Below, piece by piece: positions 7,635 through 13,879 of a DNA stretch of 16,519 bases. Source of the stretch: Candidatus Schekmanbacteria bacterium GWA2_38_11 (GTDB lineage Bacteria; Schekmanbacteria; GWA2-38-11); NCBI GenBank assembly GCA_001790645.1, contig MGDB01000154.1:1-16519 (forward strand). Direction: 5' to 3'. The position numbers and the translations under genes are program-made. A model generated the notes under the pieces. That model did not search any database. It had not been told where the DNA came from and saw only the letters and a program-made list of their open reading frames with translations. Position 1 is the first letter of the stretch, and every line of letters starts with the position of its first letter.

Positions 7635-8438
7635 TTACCGTTTGATACCGAGCACATCTGCCATATCAAATAGACCCTTCTTCTTGCCTGCAACAAACTT
7701 TGCAGCTCTTACAGCTCCACGTGCAAATGTCTCCCTGCTATGGGCTCTGTGGACAATTTCTACCCGCTCGCCCGGAGCGCAAAAAAGAACGGTGTGGTCA
7801 CCAACAATATCTCCTGCCCTGATGCTGTGAATCCCTATCTCTTCTTTCTTTCTCTCTCCAACTATTCCTTTTCTTCCGTATACACCACTCTTTTCAAGGT
7901 CTCTCCCCAGTGCTTCTGCTATTATCTCAGCAATCTTTAAGGCTGTTCCGCTTGGTGCATCCTTTTTGTATCTGTGGTGGGCTTCAGAAATTTCTATATC
8001 ATAATCGTTCCCGAGAGCTTCAGCTATTCTTTTGACTAAATCAAATACCAGATTAACTCCTGTACTCATGTTTGGAGAAAAAACTACCGGGATAGATTTA
8101 GATGCTGCTGTAATTTTCTTTTTCTGCTCGGGCGTAAAACCTGTTGTCCCGATGACAATCCCCTTTTTATTTTCCCTGCAGACCTCAAGATTTGAAAGAG
8201 TTGCTTCAGGGGCTGTGAAATCTATTACCACATCGCATGAACCAATTATCTTCTCAAGACTATCAACTACTTTAATCTTCCCGGCCTTCGCTTCTTCAAG
8301 CCTTATCTCACTGCCTATGCATTTATGGTCCTTTGTCTCCGTGCAGCCAACAAGACGTACCCCATCGCTACTAGCTATAACACCCCTTATCATCTTCCCC
8401 ATCTTGCCGCATGCACCTGTAACAATTGCCCTGACCAT
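7635..8438 (-). CDS. dapB: 4-hydroxy-tetrahydrodipicolinate reductase
   Basis: DapB reduces the DapA product with NAD(P)H, the second committed step of diaminopimelate and lysine synthesis. The 267-residue length is typical. The N-terminal Rossmann fold has GACGKMG at 8-14, GTTG lies at 97-100, and the catalytic segment EAHHRYKKDAPSGTA spans 152-166 with H154, H155 and K158. AAGGAG lies a few bases upstream of the ATG, supporting this start. In related operons dapB usually follows dapA directly. Here 2.25 kb of accessory genes, mostly on the opposite strand, separate them, so dapB must be read from its own promoter or from the nucleotidyltransferase transcript upstream. Confidence 0.97.
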   Translation of the reverse strand: MVRAIVTGACGKMGKMIRGVIASSDGVRLVGCTETKDHKCIGSEIRLEEAKAGKIKVVDSLEKIIGSCDVVIDFTAPEATLSNLEVCRENKKGIVIGTTGFTPEQKKKITAASKSIPVVFSPNMSTGVNLVFDLVKRIAEALGNDYDIEISEAHHRYKKDAPSGTALKIAEIIAEALGRDLEKSGVYGRKGIVGERKKEEIGIHSIRAGDIVGDHTVLFCAPGERVEIVHRAHSRETFARGAVRAAKFVAGKKKGLFDMADVLGIKR

Positions 8439-8518
8439 ATATTTACTCCTTAGTATATTTAATCAAAAGAATTCCTCGAAGCTCTGCTTCAGGGTTAAAT
8501 CATCTCTATTCCTCAGCC

Positions 8519-8618
8519 GTCATTCCTGCGAAAGCAGGAATCCAGCCGCTGTCCCCACAAAAGCGGGGAACTATTAAAATGAACTGGATTCCCGTTTTCA
8601 CGGGAAACACTGGATTCC
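8519..8618. repeat. Cluster of three REP-like hairpins
   Basis: Three palindromes stand in a row. ATTCCTGC/GCAGGAAT has a GAAA loop (8522-8541). TCCCC/GGGGA has an 8-nt loop (8552-8569). TTCCCGT/ACGGGAA has a TTTC loop (8589-8606). The flanking word GGAATCCAG (8537-8545) recurs in inverted form as CTGGATTCC at 8584 and 8610. This is the look of dispersed intergenic palindromic repeats carried in many copies. It sits at the dapB edge of the accessory segment. Confidence 0.7.
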
Positions 8619-8656
8619 GCATCAAGCATGCCCCGTACATATCAGGCAAAAAATAT

Positions 8657-9175
8657 TTATAAAAGGTTTTTTATTGATTCAGGTAGCAAATCTTTTAATT
8701 GGGGAAAGGTTTCTACTAAACGAAAAATATCAGCCAGGTCTTTTTGCCGTTTACTTTTACGCCTTTCTTCGTCACCGTATGCCCATATTTTACCCTGCAA
8801 AACATCTTCTATGGTTGCCACCTTCATTTTGTATCCCATTACCTCTTTTACTGAAGCACGGGGGATAAAAAGCTGATAACGTGAGTCAGTTTGTAATTGG
8901 ATACGTAAATCAGTTTTGGGATTACTTAAGTTCAGGCTATGAGGAAATTCCTCTATCTTAAAAATTTTCGCTGATGCTTTTATAAGCCTGTCAAATTCCT
9001 TTGCAACAACAACTATGTCTAAATCCATACTGACTACTGGTTCAACATAAGCATTGACAGCTAAACCGCCAATCACACAATAATCAATTTTCAATTTTTT
9101 TAGTAAATCAAGGAACTGCTGTAAAAGATCTTCCCGCCCATTGCTTATAATGTTCATGAATTCTTTTTTTGTCAT
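8657..9175 (-). CDS. MNT-fold nucleotidyltransferase, AbiEii/AbiGii-toxin-like
   Basis: The 172-residue product has the hallmark of the DNA-polymerase-beta-like nucleotidyltransferase fold: a GG pair (G36-G37, VIGGLAVNAY) and, 14 residues later, D51-L52-D53 (MDLDIVV), which would bind metal and NTP. Such proteins cluster with the AbiEii/AbiGii type IV toxins and with many stand-alone NTases of unknown target. The C-terminal part (about 120-172) is helical and charged and contains KRQKDLADI, the conserved K-x-x-D-L-x-D-I-type segment of these proteins. No AbiEi-like antitoxin is next to it. No clear ribosome binding site precedes the ATG, and an internal ATG at residue 7 is a possible alternative start. 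It lies in the segment separating dapB from dapA. Confidence 0.75.
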   Translation of the reverse strand: MTKKEFMNIISNGREDLLQQFLDLLKKLKIDYCVIGGLAVNAYVEPVVSMDLDIVVVAKEFDRLIKASAKIFKIEEFPHSLNLSNPKTDLRIQLQTDSRYQLFIPRASVKEVMGYKMKVATIEDVLQGKIWAYGDEERRKSKRQKDLADIFRLVETFPQLKDLLPESIKNLL

Positions 9176-9478
9176 AACAAAATTTTCTTTTTATGCTTAA
9201 AATCAATTCTTATATTATTGCATTTTATGTTTTTTTTATAGATTATACCTGAGTGCTTGTCAATGAAACAAACAGGCTTGACGGTATAAAAAGGTTTTGA
9301 TATGTTTAAATCATAGAATCTGGGAAAGAGGAGAGGAATTTCTGGTATAGTCGGTATGAGCAAAATAGTTCGCCTATACTATCAATTTTGGACTATAAGC
9401 GAACCTGTTTATTTATTAATGAGTTAGGCGTTCATTGAAGGCAAACAAAAAAAGCAAACAGTAAAAAGAGGAGGGTAT
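9176..9478. other. 303-nt gap between divergent island genes
   Basis: No convincing gene is present. A TTG-initiated 63-codon frame on the minus strand overlaps the nucleotidyltransferase start by ATGA but looks noncoding. Near the right end an interrupted inverted repeat, GTTCGC-x-TATA (9368-9378) with TATA-x-GCGAAC (9394-9404), could form a hairpin. A lone GTTAGGC at 9423-9429 fits the integron core-site consensus GTTRRRY, without a matching partner. The strong AGAGGAGGG site for the next gene closes the stretch. Confidence 0.5.
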
Positions 9479-9982
9479 TTGAAGCAGGTATTTATCATCA
9501 TAGTGGTATTACTTGTACTCTTGCCAATAGGCTTGATAGTTTCGCCAAAAGTATCTGCCCAAAAACTTCCATCATTTAAGGTAGTGGGTCGAGATTTTAC
9601 ATCATTGAGTATTCTTGTATCGCCTAATACGACAAAAGAACAACTAAAGGCATTGGTATATTCCTTTAGAGAAGCAAGAAAGAACAATTCTTTTAGACAA
9701 ATAAGTATTCCACCCACAACCCCAAAAGGTAAAAAGGGCGATTACGGAATAATCATGATATTTGTCTTTTCAGAACCTGAGTGGGCATCTGAGGCTAAGT
9801 TAAAGAAATCAGCAAAAGTCCCTTTTAACGATCCTTTCTGCAAAGAATATTCAAAACATATTAAGGCTTATTATTACTATGCAGTTACTCCAATAGGTGC
9901 TCCTCCAAATTTCGAAGAAGGCTCTATTGGTTATGCAGAAAACGGACAAATTCTTACACCGATTTATGAAAAACTCTTTTAA
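9479..9982 (+). CDS. Small secreted protein of unknown function
   Basis: I do not recognise this family. The 167-residue product starts with TTG at 9479, supported by AGAGGAGGG a few bases upstream and by the signal peptide that begins there. Residues 4-21 are strongly hydrophobic (VFIIIVVLLVLLPIGLIV). A V25-S26-A27 cleavage site follows, giving a mature protein of about 140 residues exported to the periplasm or outside. There is no lipobox. The mature part is mixed alpha/beta in character, with one cysteine (in PFCKEY) and a Tyr-rich stretch AYYYYAVTP. It lies on the plus strand, against the surrounding dap genes, and is followed by a hairpin and hicAB. Confidence 0.7.
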   Translation: MKQVFIIIVVLLVLLPIGLIVSPKVSAQKLPSFKVVGRDFTSLSILVSPNTTKEQLKALVYSFREARKNNSFRQISIPPTTPKGKKGDYGIIMIFVFSEPEWASEAKLKKSAKVPFNDPFCKEYSKHIKAYYYYAVTPIGAPPNFEEGSIGYAENGQILTPIYEKLF

Positions 9983-10001
9983 TTTTTGGAAATAAATGGA
10001 A

Positions 10002-10023
10002 CTGTTGTTTGCTCCAACAACAG
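10002..10023 (+). other. Hairpin after the secreted-protein gene
   Basis: CTGTTGTT (10002-10009) and AACAACAG (10016-10023) form an 8-bp stem with a 6-nt loop, 20 nt after the stop codon. No U-tract follows directly, so a Rho-independent terminator is only possible. The adjoining CAGATAACA word recurs after hicB (10540-10548). Confidence 0.35.
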
Positions 10024-10112
10024 ATAACATGGTACAAAAATTTAAATTTTAAACTCTTTAGGCTTCTTTTGCAACAAGTACGTTATTCGAAAATCTGAAA
10101 TAATGAATAGCA

Positions 10113-10307
10113 ATGAAGGTACGTGATATTATAAGATTGATAGAGGATGATGGCTGGTATCAAGTAGATACAAAGGGCAGTCATCGACAATACAAGCATA
10201 CTACAAAAACTGGCAGAGTTACTATCGCTGGGCATCCTAATGATGATTTAGCTCCCGGCACGCTGAACAGTATTTTGAAGCAGGCAAAAGTAAAGGAGGT
10301 GAAATAA
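10113..10307 (+). CDS. hicA: HicA-family mRNA interferase toxin
   Basis: HicA toxins are small double-stranded-RNA-binding-fold ribonucleases that cut mRNA in a translation-independent way and stop growth when unopposed. This 64-residue protein has the full family pattern: an N-terminal helix (VRDIIRLIEDDGW), the catalytic GSH motif with H24 inside KGSHRQYKH, the TGRVTIAGHPNDDLAPGTL segment, and a C-terminal helix. The order hicA then hicB, with 3 nt between stop and start, is the common arrangement. No good ribosome binding site precedes the ATG at 10113, consistent with low toxin translation. It lies in the accessory segment that interrupts the dap genes. Confidence 0.93.
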   Translation: MKVRDIIRLIEDDGWYQVDTKGSHRQYKHTTKTGRVTIAGHPNDDLAPGTLNSILKQAKVKEVK

Positions 10308-10310
10308 TAG

Positions 10311-10523
10311 ATGCATCGTTTTCTTATTGTTATCGAAAAGGCTGAAGGTAATTATTCTGCATATTCGCCTGATTTACCGGGCTGTATCGCTACAGGCACA
10401 ACTCGTGAGGAGGCTGAAAAAAGCATGCATGAGGCTATTGAGTTGCATGTGCAGGGATTAATGGAGGATAATCTACCTATTCCCGAGTCTACTTCTTTCG
10501 CTGAATATATCGCTATTAATTGA
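10311..10523 (+). CDS. hicB: HicB-family antitoxin
   Basis: HicB binds and blocks HicA, and in many systems also represses the operon. The 70-residue product has the partly degraded RNase-H-like fold with the family motif YSPDLPGCIATGTTREEAE (about 18-36), then a helix (EEAEKSMHEAIELHVQGL). It is short: longer HicB proteins carry a C-terminal HTH or ribbon-helix-helix DNA-binding domain, and none is visible here, so autoregulation by this protein is doubtful. A near-perfect AAGGAGGT (10293-10300), inside the end of hicA, drives its translation. This suggests more antitoxin than toxin is made. Confidence 0.93.
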   Translation: MHRFLIVIEKAEGNYSAYSPDLPGCIATGTTREEAEKSMHEAIELHVQGLMEDNLPIPESTSFAEYIAIN

Positions 10524-10690
10524 AGCCTTTCGGACACTCCAGATAACACGCGCACAGGCGCTCAGAGACCCATGAGCACATTTACCGGATGTCACAAACT
10601 CCGCAAAGGGTTTCGCACCAGCCGTCAAACGGTGTCCATTACACACACGCTAAACAAGTGGCAGAGAAGCGAACATTTGGGGGTTGGTAC
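10524..10690. other. Gap between hicB and the dapA stop
   Basis: This 167-nt stretch is visibly richer in G+C than its neighbours and holds no supported gene. It starts with CAGATAACA (10540-10548), the same 9-nt word seen after the secreted-protein gene. Short complementary words occur (GGACAC at 10532-10537 and GTGTCC at 10632-10637). It probably contains the island boundary on the dapA side. No clear terminator for dapA is visible here. Confidence 0.4.
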
Positions 10691-11563
10691 TCAAATCAGC
10701 CCGTAACCCTTCATCACATTTTCCAGCTTCTTCCTGTTTCCCTCGCTCATAGGGCAAAGGGGAAGTCTTATCTCGTCTGTAATCATCCCCATCATGTGAA
10801 GGGCTTCTTTTACAGGAATAGGATTTGTCTCATAAAACATAGCCTGAACAAGCGGGGCAAGCTTGTAGTGAAGCCTTTTAGCCTCTTTTAAATTTCCTTT
10901 TTCAAACTCTTCAATCAGATTAGCTGCATCCAGCGGCGCGACATTTGCAACAACTGAGATTACTCCCTTCCCGCCAATTGCAAGAATAGGAAGGAGGAGA
11001 TTATCGTCCCCTGATATCAGGTCAAAATCATCACCGCATAAAGAAACTATGTCTGCCATCTGTGCAAGTGAGCCAGAAGCTTCCTTTATCCCCACAATAT
11101 TTTTTATTCCAGCAAGCCTTGCAATAGTCTCCGGAAGCATATTGACTCCGGTTCTCCCTGGAATATTGTAAAGTATAATTGGTATATCAACTGACTCTGA
11201 AATTGCCTTAAAGTGCCGGTACAGCCCTTCCTGAGTCGGTTTATTATAATAAGGTGCAATTAAGAGTGCTCCGTCTGCCCCTGCCTTTGCAGCATGGCGT
11301 GTAAGCTTTATAGCCTCTTTTGTAGAGTTTGACCCTGTCCCTGCAATCACAGGTACCTTTTTATTGACTGCCTCAATTGTAATCTCTATAACCCTCTGAT
11401 GTTCTTCAAAGGATAAGGTAGCTGATTCTCCTGTTGTGCCGCAAGGAACAATGGCACTGGTTTTGTTTGATATCTGGAACTTTATGAGTTTCTTAAAACT
11501 ATCTTCATCAACCTTATCATTTTTAAAAGGTGTTACAATTGCAACCATTGAACCACAAAACAT
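10691..11563 (-). CDS. dapA: 4-hydroxy-tetrahydrodipicolinate synthase
   Basis: DapA condenses pyruvate with aspartate semialdehyde, the branch-point step to diaminopimelate and lysine. The 290-residue length is standard for the TIM-barrel enzyme. Catalytic residues are in place: CGTTGES with T43-T44, Y132 and R137 in LYNIPGRTG, and the Schiff-base lysine K160 in GIKEASG, each within one residue of the E. coli numbering. AAGGAG before the ATG supports the start. It lies 90 nt downstream of dapF in the same direction. NAL/KDPG aldolase relatives share the fold, but the motifs and the lysA-dapF context support DapA. Confidence 0.97.
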   Translation of the reverse strand: MFCGSMVAIVTPFKNDKVDEDSFKKLIKFQISNKTSAIVPCGTTGESATLSFEEHQRVIEITIEAVNKKVPVIAGTGSNSTKEAIKLTRHAAKAGADGALLIAPYYNKPTQEGLYRHFKAISESVDIPIILYNIPGRTGVNMLPETIARLAGIKNIVGIKEASGSLAQMADIVSLCGDDFDLISGDDNLLLPILAIGGKGVISVVANVAPLDAANLIEEFEKGNLKEAKRLHYKLAPLVQAMFYETNPIPVKEALHMMGMITDEIRLPLCPMSEGNRKKLENVMKGYGLI

Positions 11564-11607
11564 TTATTTTCTCCTTTAAAATTATACCATAGAAACTTTA
11601 TCATCCA

Positions 11608-11625
11608 CGCAGGCTAAAGCCTGCG
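11608..11625. repeat. REP-like palindrome in the dapF-dapA gap
   Basis: CGCAGGCT (11608-11615) and AGCCTGCG (11618-11625) are complementary with AA between, followed by GCTACC. The GCAGGCTAAAGCCTGCGGCTACC type is, from memory, a widespread dispersed intergenic palindrome. It sits within the 90-nt gap of the operon and would form a hairpin in the mRNA. Confidence 0.65.
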
Positions 11626-11653
11626 GCTACCAATCCATAATTTTGAATTTTAT

Positions 11654-12481
11654 TTAATACTTCCACGCCTCTTCTCTTATAGCCCCTTCAAAAACCAATC
11701 TTGCTTCACCTTCAAGATAAACATCATGAAAACCTTTTTCATTTTTATCAAAATAAACTTTTAAAGCCTCTCCGCTCTTTGGAGTAATGCTACAAGATGA
11801 ACTCACTTTCCCAAGCGCTGATGCTACCAGGACTGATGCCACTGCCCCAGTGCCGCAAGCAAGAGTCTCCCCTTCTACTCCCCGCTCATATGTCCTTATC
11901 CTTAAAAAACTTCCCTTGCTGTGCTCTACAAAATTCACATTAGCCCCTGCCGGGGAGAATTTTTTGTGATACCTGATCTCTCTGCCAAGTCCCTCAACAG
12001 GACAGTCTTCAAGATTTTTTACAAAATGCACCGCATGAGGAACGCCAGTATTTATGAAGTTGAGTTCCTTTTCTTTTCCTGAAATTTTCAGCTTAATCCC
12101 GAGCTTTAGTCCGTTTGGTTCAGTCAACTGGATTTTCACTCTCTCACCTTTTACCTCTGCCCTGATTAACCCTGCCATTGTCTCAAAAGAGAGGGACTTG
12201 CCGGCAATCCTTTTGATAAATGCATACCGCGCAGCGCACCTTCCGCCATTGCCGCACATCTCAGCCACTGACCCGTCAGAATTAAAAAAACGCCATTTAA
12301 AATCAGCCCTGGATGATTTTTCGATAAAGATAACCCCGTCAGCCCCTACTGAAAATCTCCTTGAACAGATTTTTGTGACAAAGGACTTGAGGTTCTTAAT
12401 AGAAAATTCTTTCTTCCTGTTGTCAATGATTATAAAATCATTCCCGCTCCCGCACATCTTTGTAAATTTAATTTGCTTCAT
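11654..12481 (-). CDS. dapF: Diaminopimelate epimerase
   Basis: DapF converts LL- to meso-diaminopimelate, the form used for peptidoglycan cross-links and as LysA substrate. The 275-residue product shows both catalytic cysteines in their signatures: C76 in MCGNGGRCAARYA and C209 in ETLACGTGAVAS. The N-terminus has the standard FTKMCGSGNDF, and the product folds as two similar halves. An AAAGG lies about 10 nt upstream of the ATG. It is the middle gene of lysA-dapF-dapA, a very common grouping, with a palindrome-filled 137-nt gap on the lysA side. Confidence 0.97.
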   Translation of the reverse strand: MKQIKFTKMCGSGNDFIIIDNRKKEFSIKNLKSFVTKICSRRFSVGADGVIFIEKSSRADFKWRFFNSDGSVAEMCGNGGRCAARYAFIKRIAGKSLSFETMAGLIRAEVKGERVKIQLTEPNGLKLGIKLKISGKEKELNFINTGVPHAVHFVKNLEDCPVEGLGREIRYHKKFSPAGANVNFVEHSKGSFLRIRTYERGVEGETLACGTGAVASVLVASALGKVSSSCSITPKSGEALKVYFDKNEKGFHDVYLEGEARLVFEGAIREEAWKY

Positions 12482-12547
12482 TTATAAATAACCTTTACCT
12501 TCTATTTCCCATCTGAAAATATGGGGTTTTCCTGTCCCGCTTAATAT

Positions 12548-12602
12548 GGCAGGTCAGGAAACCTGCCTCTACCCGGGTAGCATCGGGTCTCCTGACCCGA
12601 TG
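12548..12602. repeat. Three consecutive palindromes in the lysA-dapF gap
   Basis: GGCAGGT/ACCTGCC (12548-12567) has a CAGGAA loop. The perfect 12-nt palindrome CTACCCGGGTAG lies at 12569-12580. CATCGGGT/ACCCGATG (12581-12602) has a CTCCTG loop. The two outer hairpins share the GGTCAGGAGACC-type core in opposite orientations (GGTCAGGAAACC and GGGTCTCCTGACCC). This is typical of REP/MITE-like dispersed repeats and puts a strong structure between two co-transcribed genes. Confidence 0.7.
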
Positions 12603-12618
12603 TCTTTTTCCTGTCTAA

Positions 12619-13872
12619 TTATAACTCCAGCCTTCTTTCTCCTCTCACCAAATCCTTATATGTTTCCCTCTTTCTTGCAATGCAGAATTTTTCCCCTCTT
12701 ACAATCACCTCAGGGACTCTCAGCCTTGAATTATAATTTGATGACATTGTAAACCCGTAAGCCCCCGCACTCATAACAGCTATAAGATCTCCCTGCCTTA
12801 AAACCTGTACCTTTCTTTTCTTTGCCAGGAAATCTCCGGATTCGCAAATAGGCCCGACTACATCAACCACCATGCTCCCTGCGCCACGCTTCTTTAGGAC
12901 AGGAATAATTTCCTGATAGGAACCGTATAAGCTCGGTCTTATCAGGTCATTCATTGCGGCATCAACGATTACGAAATTTTTATCCCCGCTCTTTTTAGTG
13001 TATAAGACCTTTGAAACAAGAATTCCAGCATTTCCAACTATCACTCTCCCGGGCTCAAAGATGAACGTACAGTCAAGGTCATTCAAAATCGGGATCACAG
13101 CCTTTGCAAGTTCTCTGGGATGAGGAGGCTTCTCATCTTTATAAGTTATGCCCAGTCCACCACCCATATCAAAATACCTGATATTGATACCTTCCTCTTT
13201 TAATTCTTTAATAAACTCTTTTACCCTTTTTACAGTGTCAGTGAAAGGCTTGATTTTTGTTATCTGAGAGCCTATATGCTCATGGACACCTGCGACATCA
13301 AGGTTCTTCATTGCATTTGCTCTCTTAAACTCTTCCATGGCCTTCTTAATATTAATTCCGAATTTATTCTCCTTGAGCCCCGTGGAAATATACGGATGGG
13401 TCCTTGGGTCTACATCAGGGTTTACTCTGAAGGCAATCCTTGCTTTTTTCCCTAATTTCCCTGCAACCTTGTTTATGCACTCAGCCTCCTGAGAAGATTC
13501 AAGATTAAACATGAGAATATCGTTCTTTAATGCATACTCTATCTCCTCAGTGGTCTTTCCCGGACCTGCATATGTGATTTTTTTAGGACTAAACCCTGCC
13601 TTCAACGCCCGGTACAGCTCACCACCGGACATAATATCAGCCCCTCCTCCCAGACCCGCAAAGATTGAAAGAATCCCGAGGTTTGAATTTGACTTCAGGG
13701 AAAAACATGTAATATGCGGTATGGGAGAAAAGGCATCATCAAAGGCCTTAAAATGGTTTGATAAGGTATTAAAGCTGTAAAGATAAAATGGTGTCCCTAC
13801 TTCCTCAGCAATTTTTTTTACCGGGATGTCCTCGCAAAAAAGCTGGTCTCTCCTGTATTGGAATAAATGCAT
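12619..13872 (-). CDS. lysA: Diaminopimelate decarboxylase
   Basis: LysA is a PLP enzyme that decarboxylates meso-diaminopimelate to lysine, the last step of the pathway. The 417-residue length is typical. The PLP lysine is K60 in CFSLKSNSN, where many family members have YAVKAN. HEHIGSQ lies at 197-203, the phosphate-binding glycines in GGGLGITY near 238-244, and EPGR at 273-276. C343-E344 in GPICESGDF and GAYGFTMSSNYN complete the fold-type III active site. The start lies 7 nt after the lipoprotein stop, so the two are surely co-transcribed. The N-terminal FQYRRDQLFCEDIPVKKIA matches the family opening. Confidence 0.96.
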   Translation of the reverse strand: MHLFQYRRDQLFCEDIPVKKIAEEVGTPFYLYSFNTLSNHFKAFDDAFSPIPHITCFSLKSNSNLGILSIFAGLGGGADIMSGGELYRALKAGFSPKKITYAGPGKTTEEIEYALKNDILMFNLESSQEAECINKVAGKLGKKARIAFRVNPDVDPRTHPYISTGLKENKFGINIKKAMEEFKRANAMKNLDVAGVHEHIGSQITKIKPFTDTVKRVKEFIKELKEEGINIRYFDMGGGLGITYKDEKPPHPRELAKAVIPILNDLDCTFIFEPGRVIVGNAGILVSKVLYTKKSGDKNFVIVDAAMNDLIRPSLYGSYQEIIPVLKKRGAGSMVVDVVGPICESGDFLAKKRKVQVLRQGDLIAVMSAGAYGFTMSSNYNSRLRVPEVIVRGEKFCIARKRETYKDLVRGERRLEL

Positions 13873-13879
13873 TTTTATC

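Noticed and set aside
8452..8457. TATACT as a -10 element for dapB
   Set aside because: It directly abuts the ribosome binding site, so the transcript would start at or inside it, and no acceptable -35 lies 16-18 nt upstream.
8032..8577. 181-codon plus-strand frame over dapB
   Set aside because: Most of it is antisense to the dapB active-site region, and its 3' end runs through the hairpin repeat cluster; no family signature.
9172..9363. 63-codon TTG-start frame on the minus strand overlapping the nucleotidyltransferase start by ATGA, a possible antitoxin partner
   Set aside because: The overlap is suggestive of coupling, but there is no ribosome binding site, the start is a weak TTG, and the product has no recognisable domain. 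Conservation of the frame in relatives would revive it.
9368..9404. Interrupted inverted repeat as a terminator
   Set aside because: The stem is broken (6 plus 4 bp) and no gene ends just before it on the plus strand; on the minus strand no coding gene precedes it.
9423..9429. GTTAGGC as a true integron attC core site
   Set aside because: No matching RYYYAAC partner is visible within 140 nt upstream, and the other cassette junctions lack GTTRRRY. It is kept only as part of a weak lead.
10589..10891. 100-codon plus-strand frame entering dapA
   Set aside because: Two thirds of it is antisense to the conserved C-terminus of dapA, and the rest lies in the noncoding gap after hicB.
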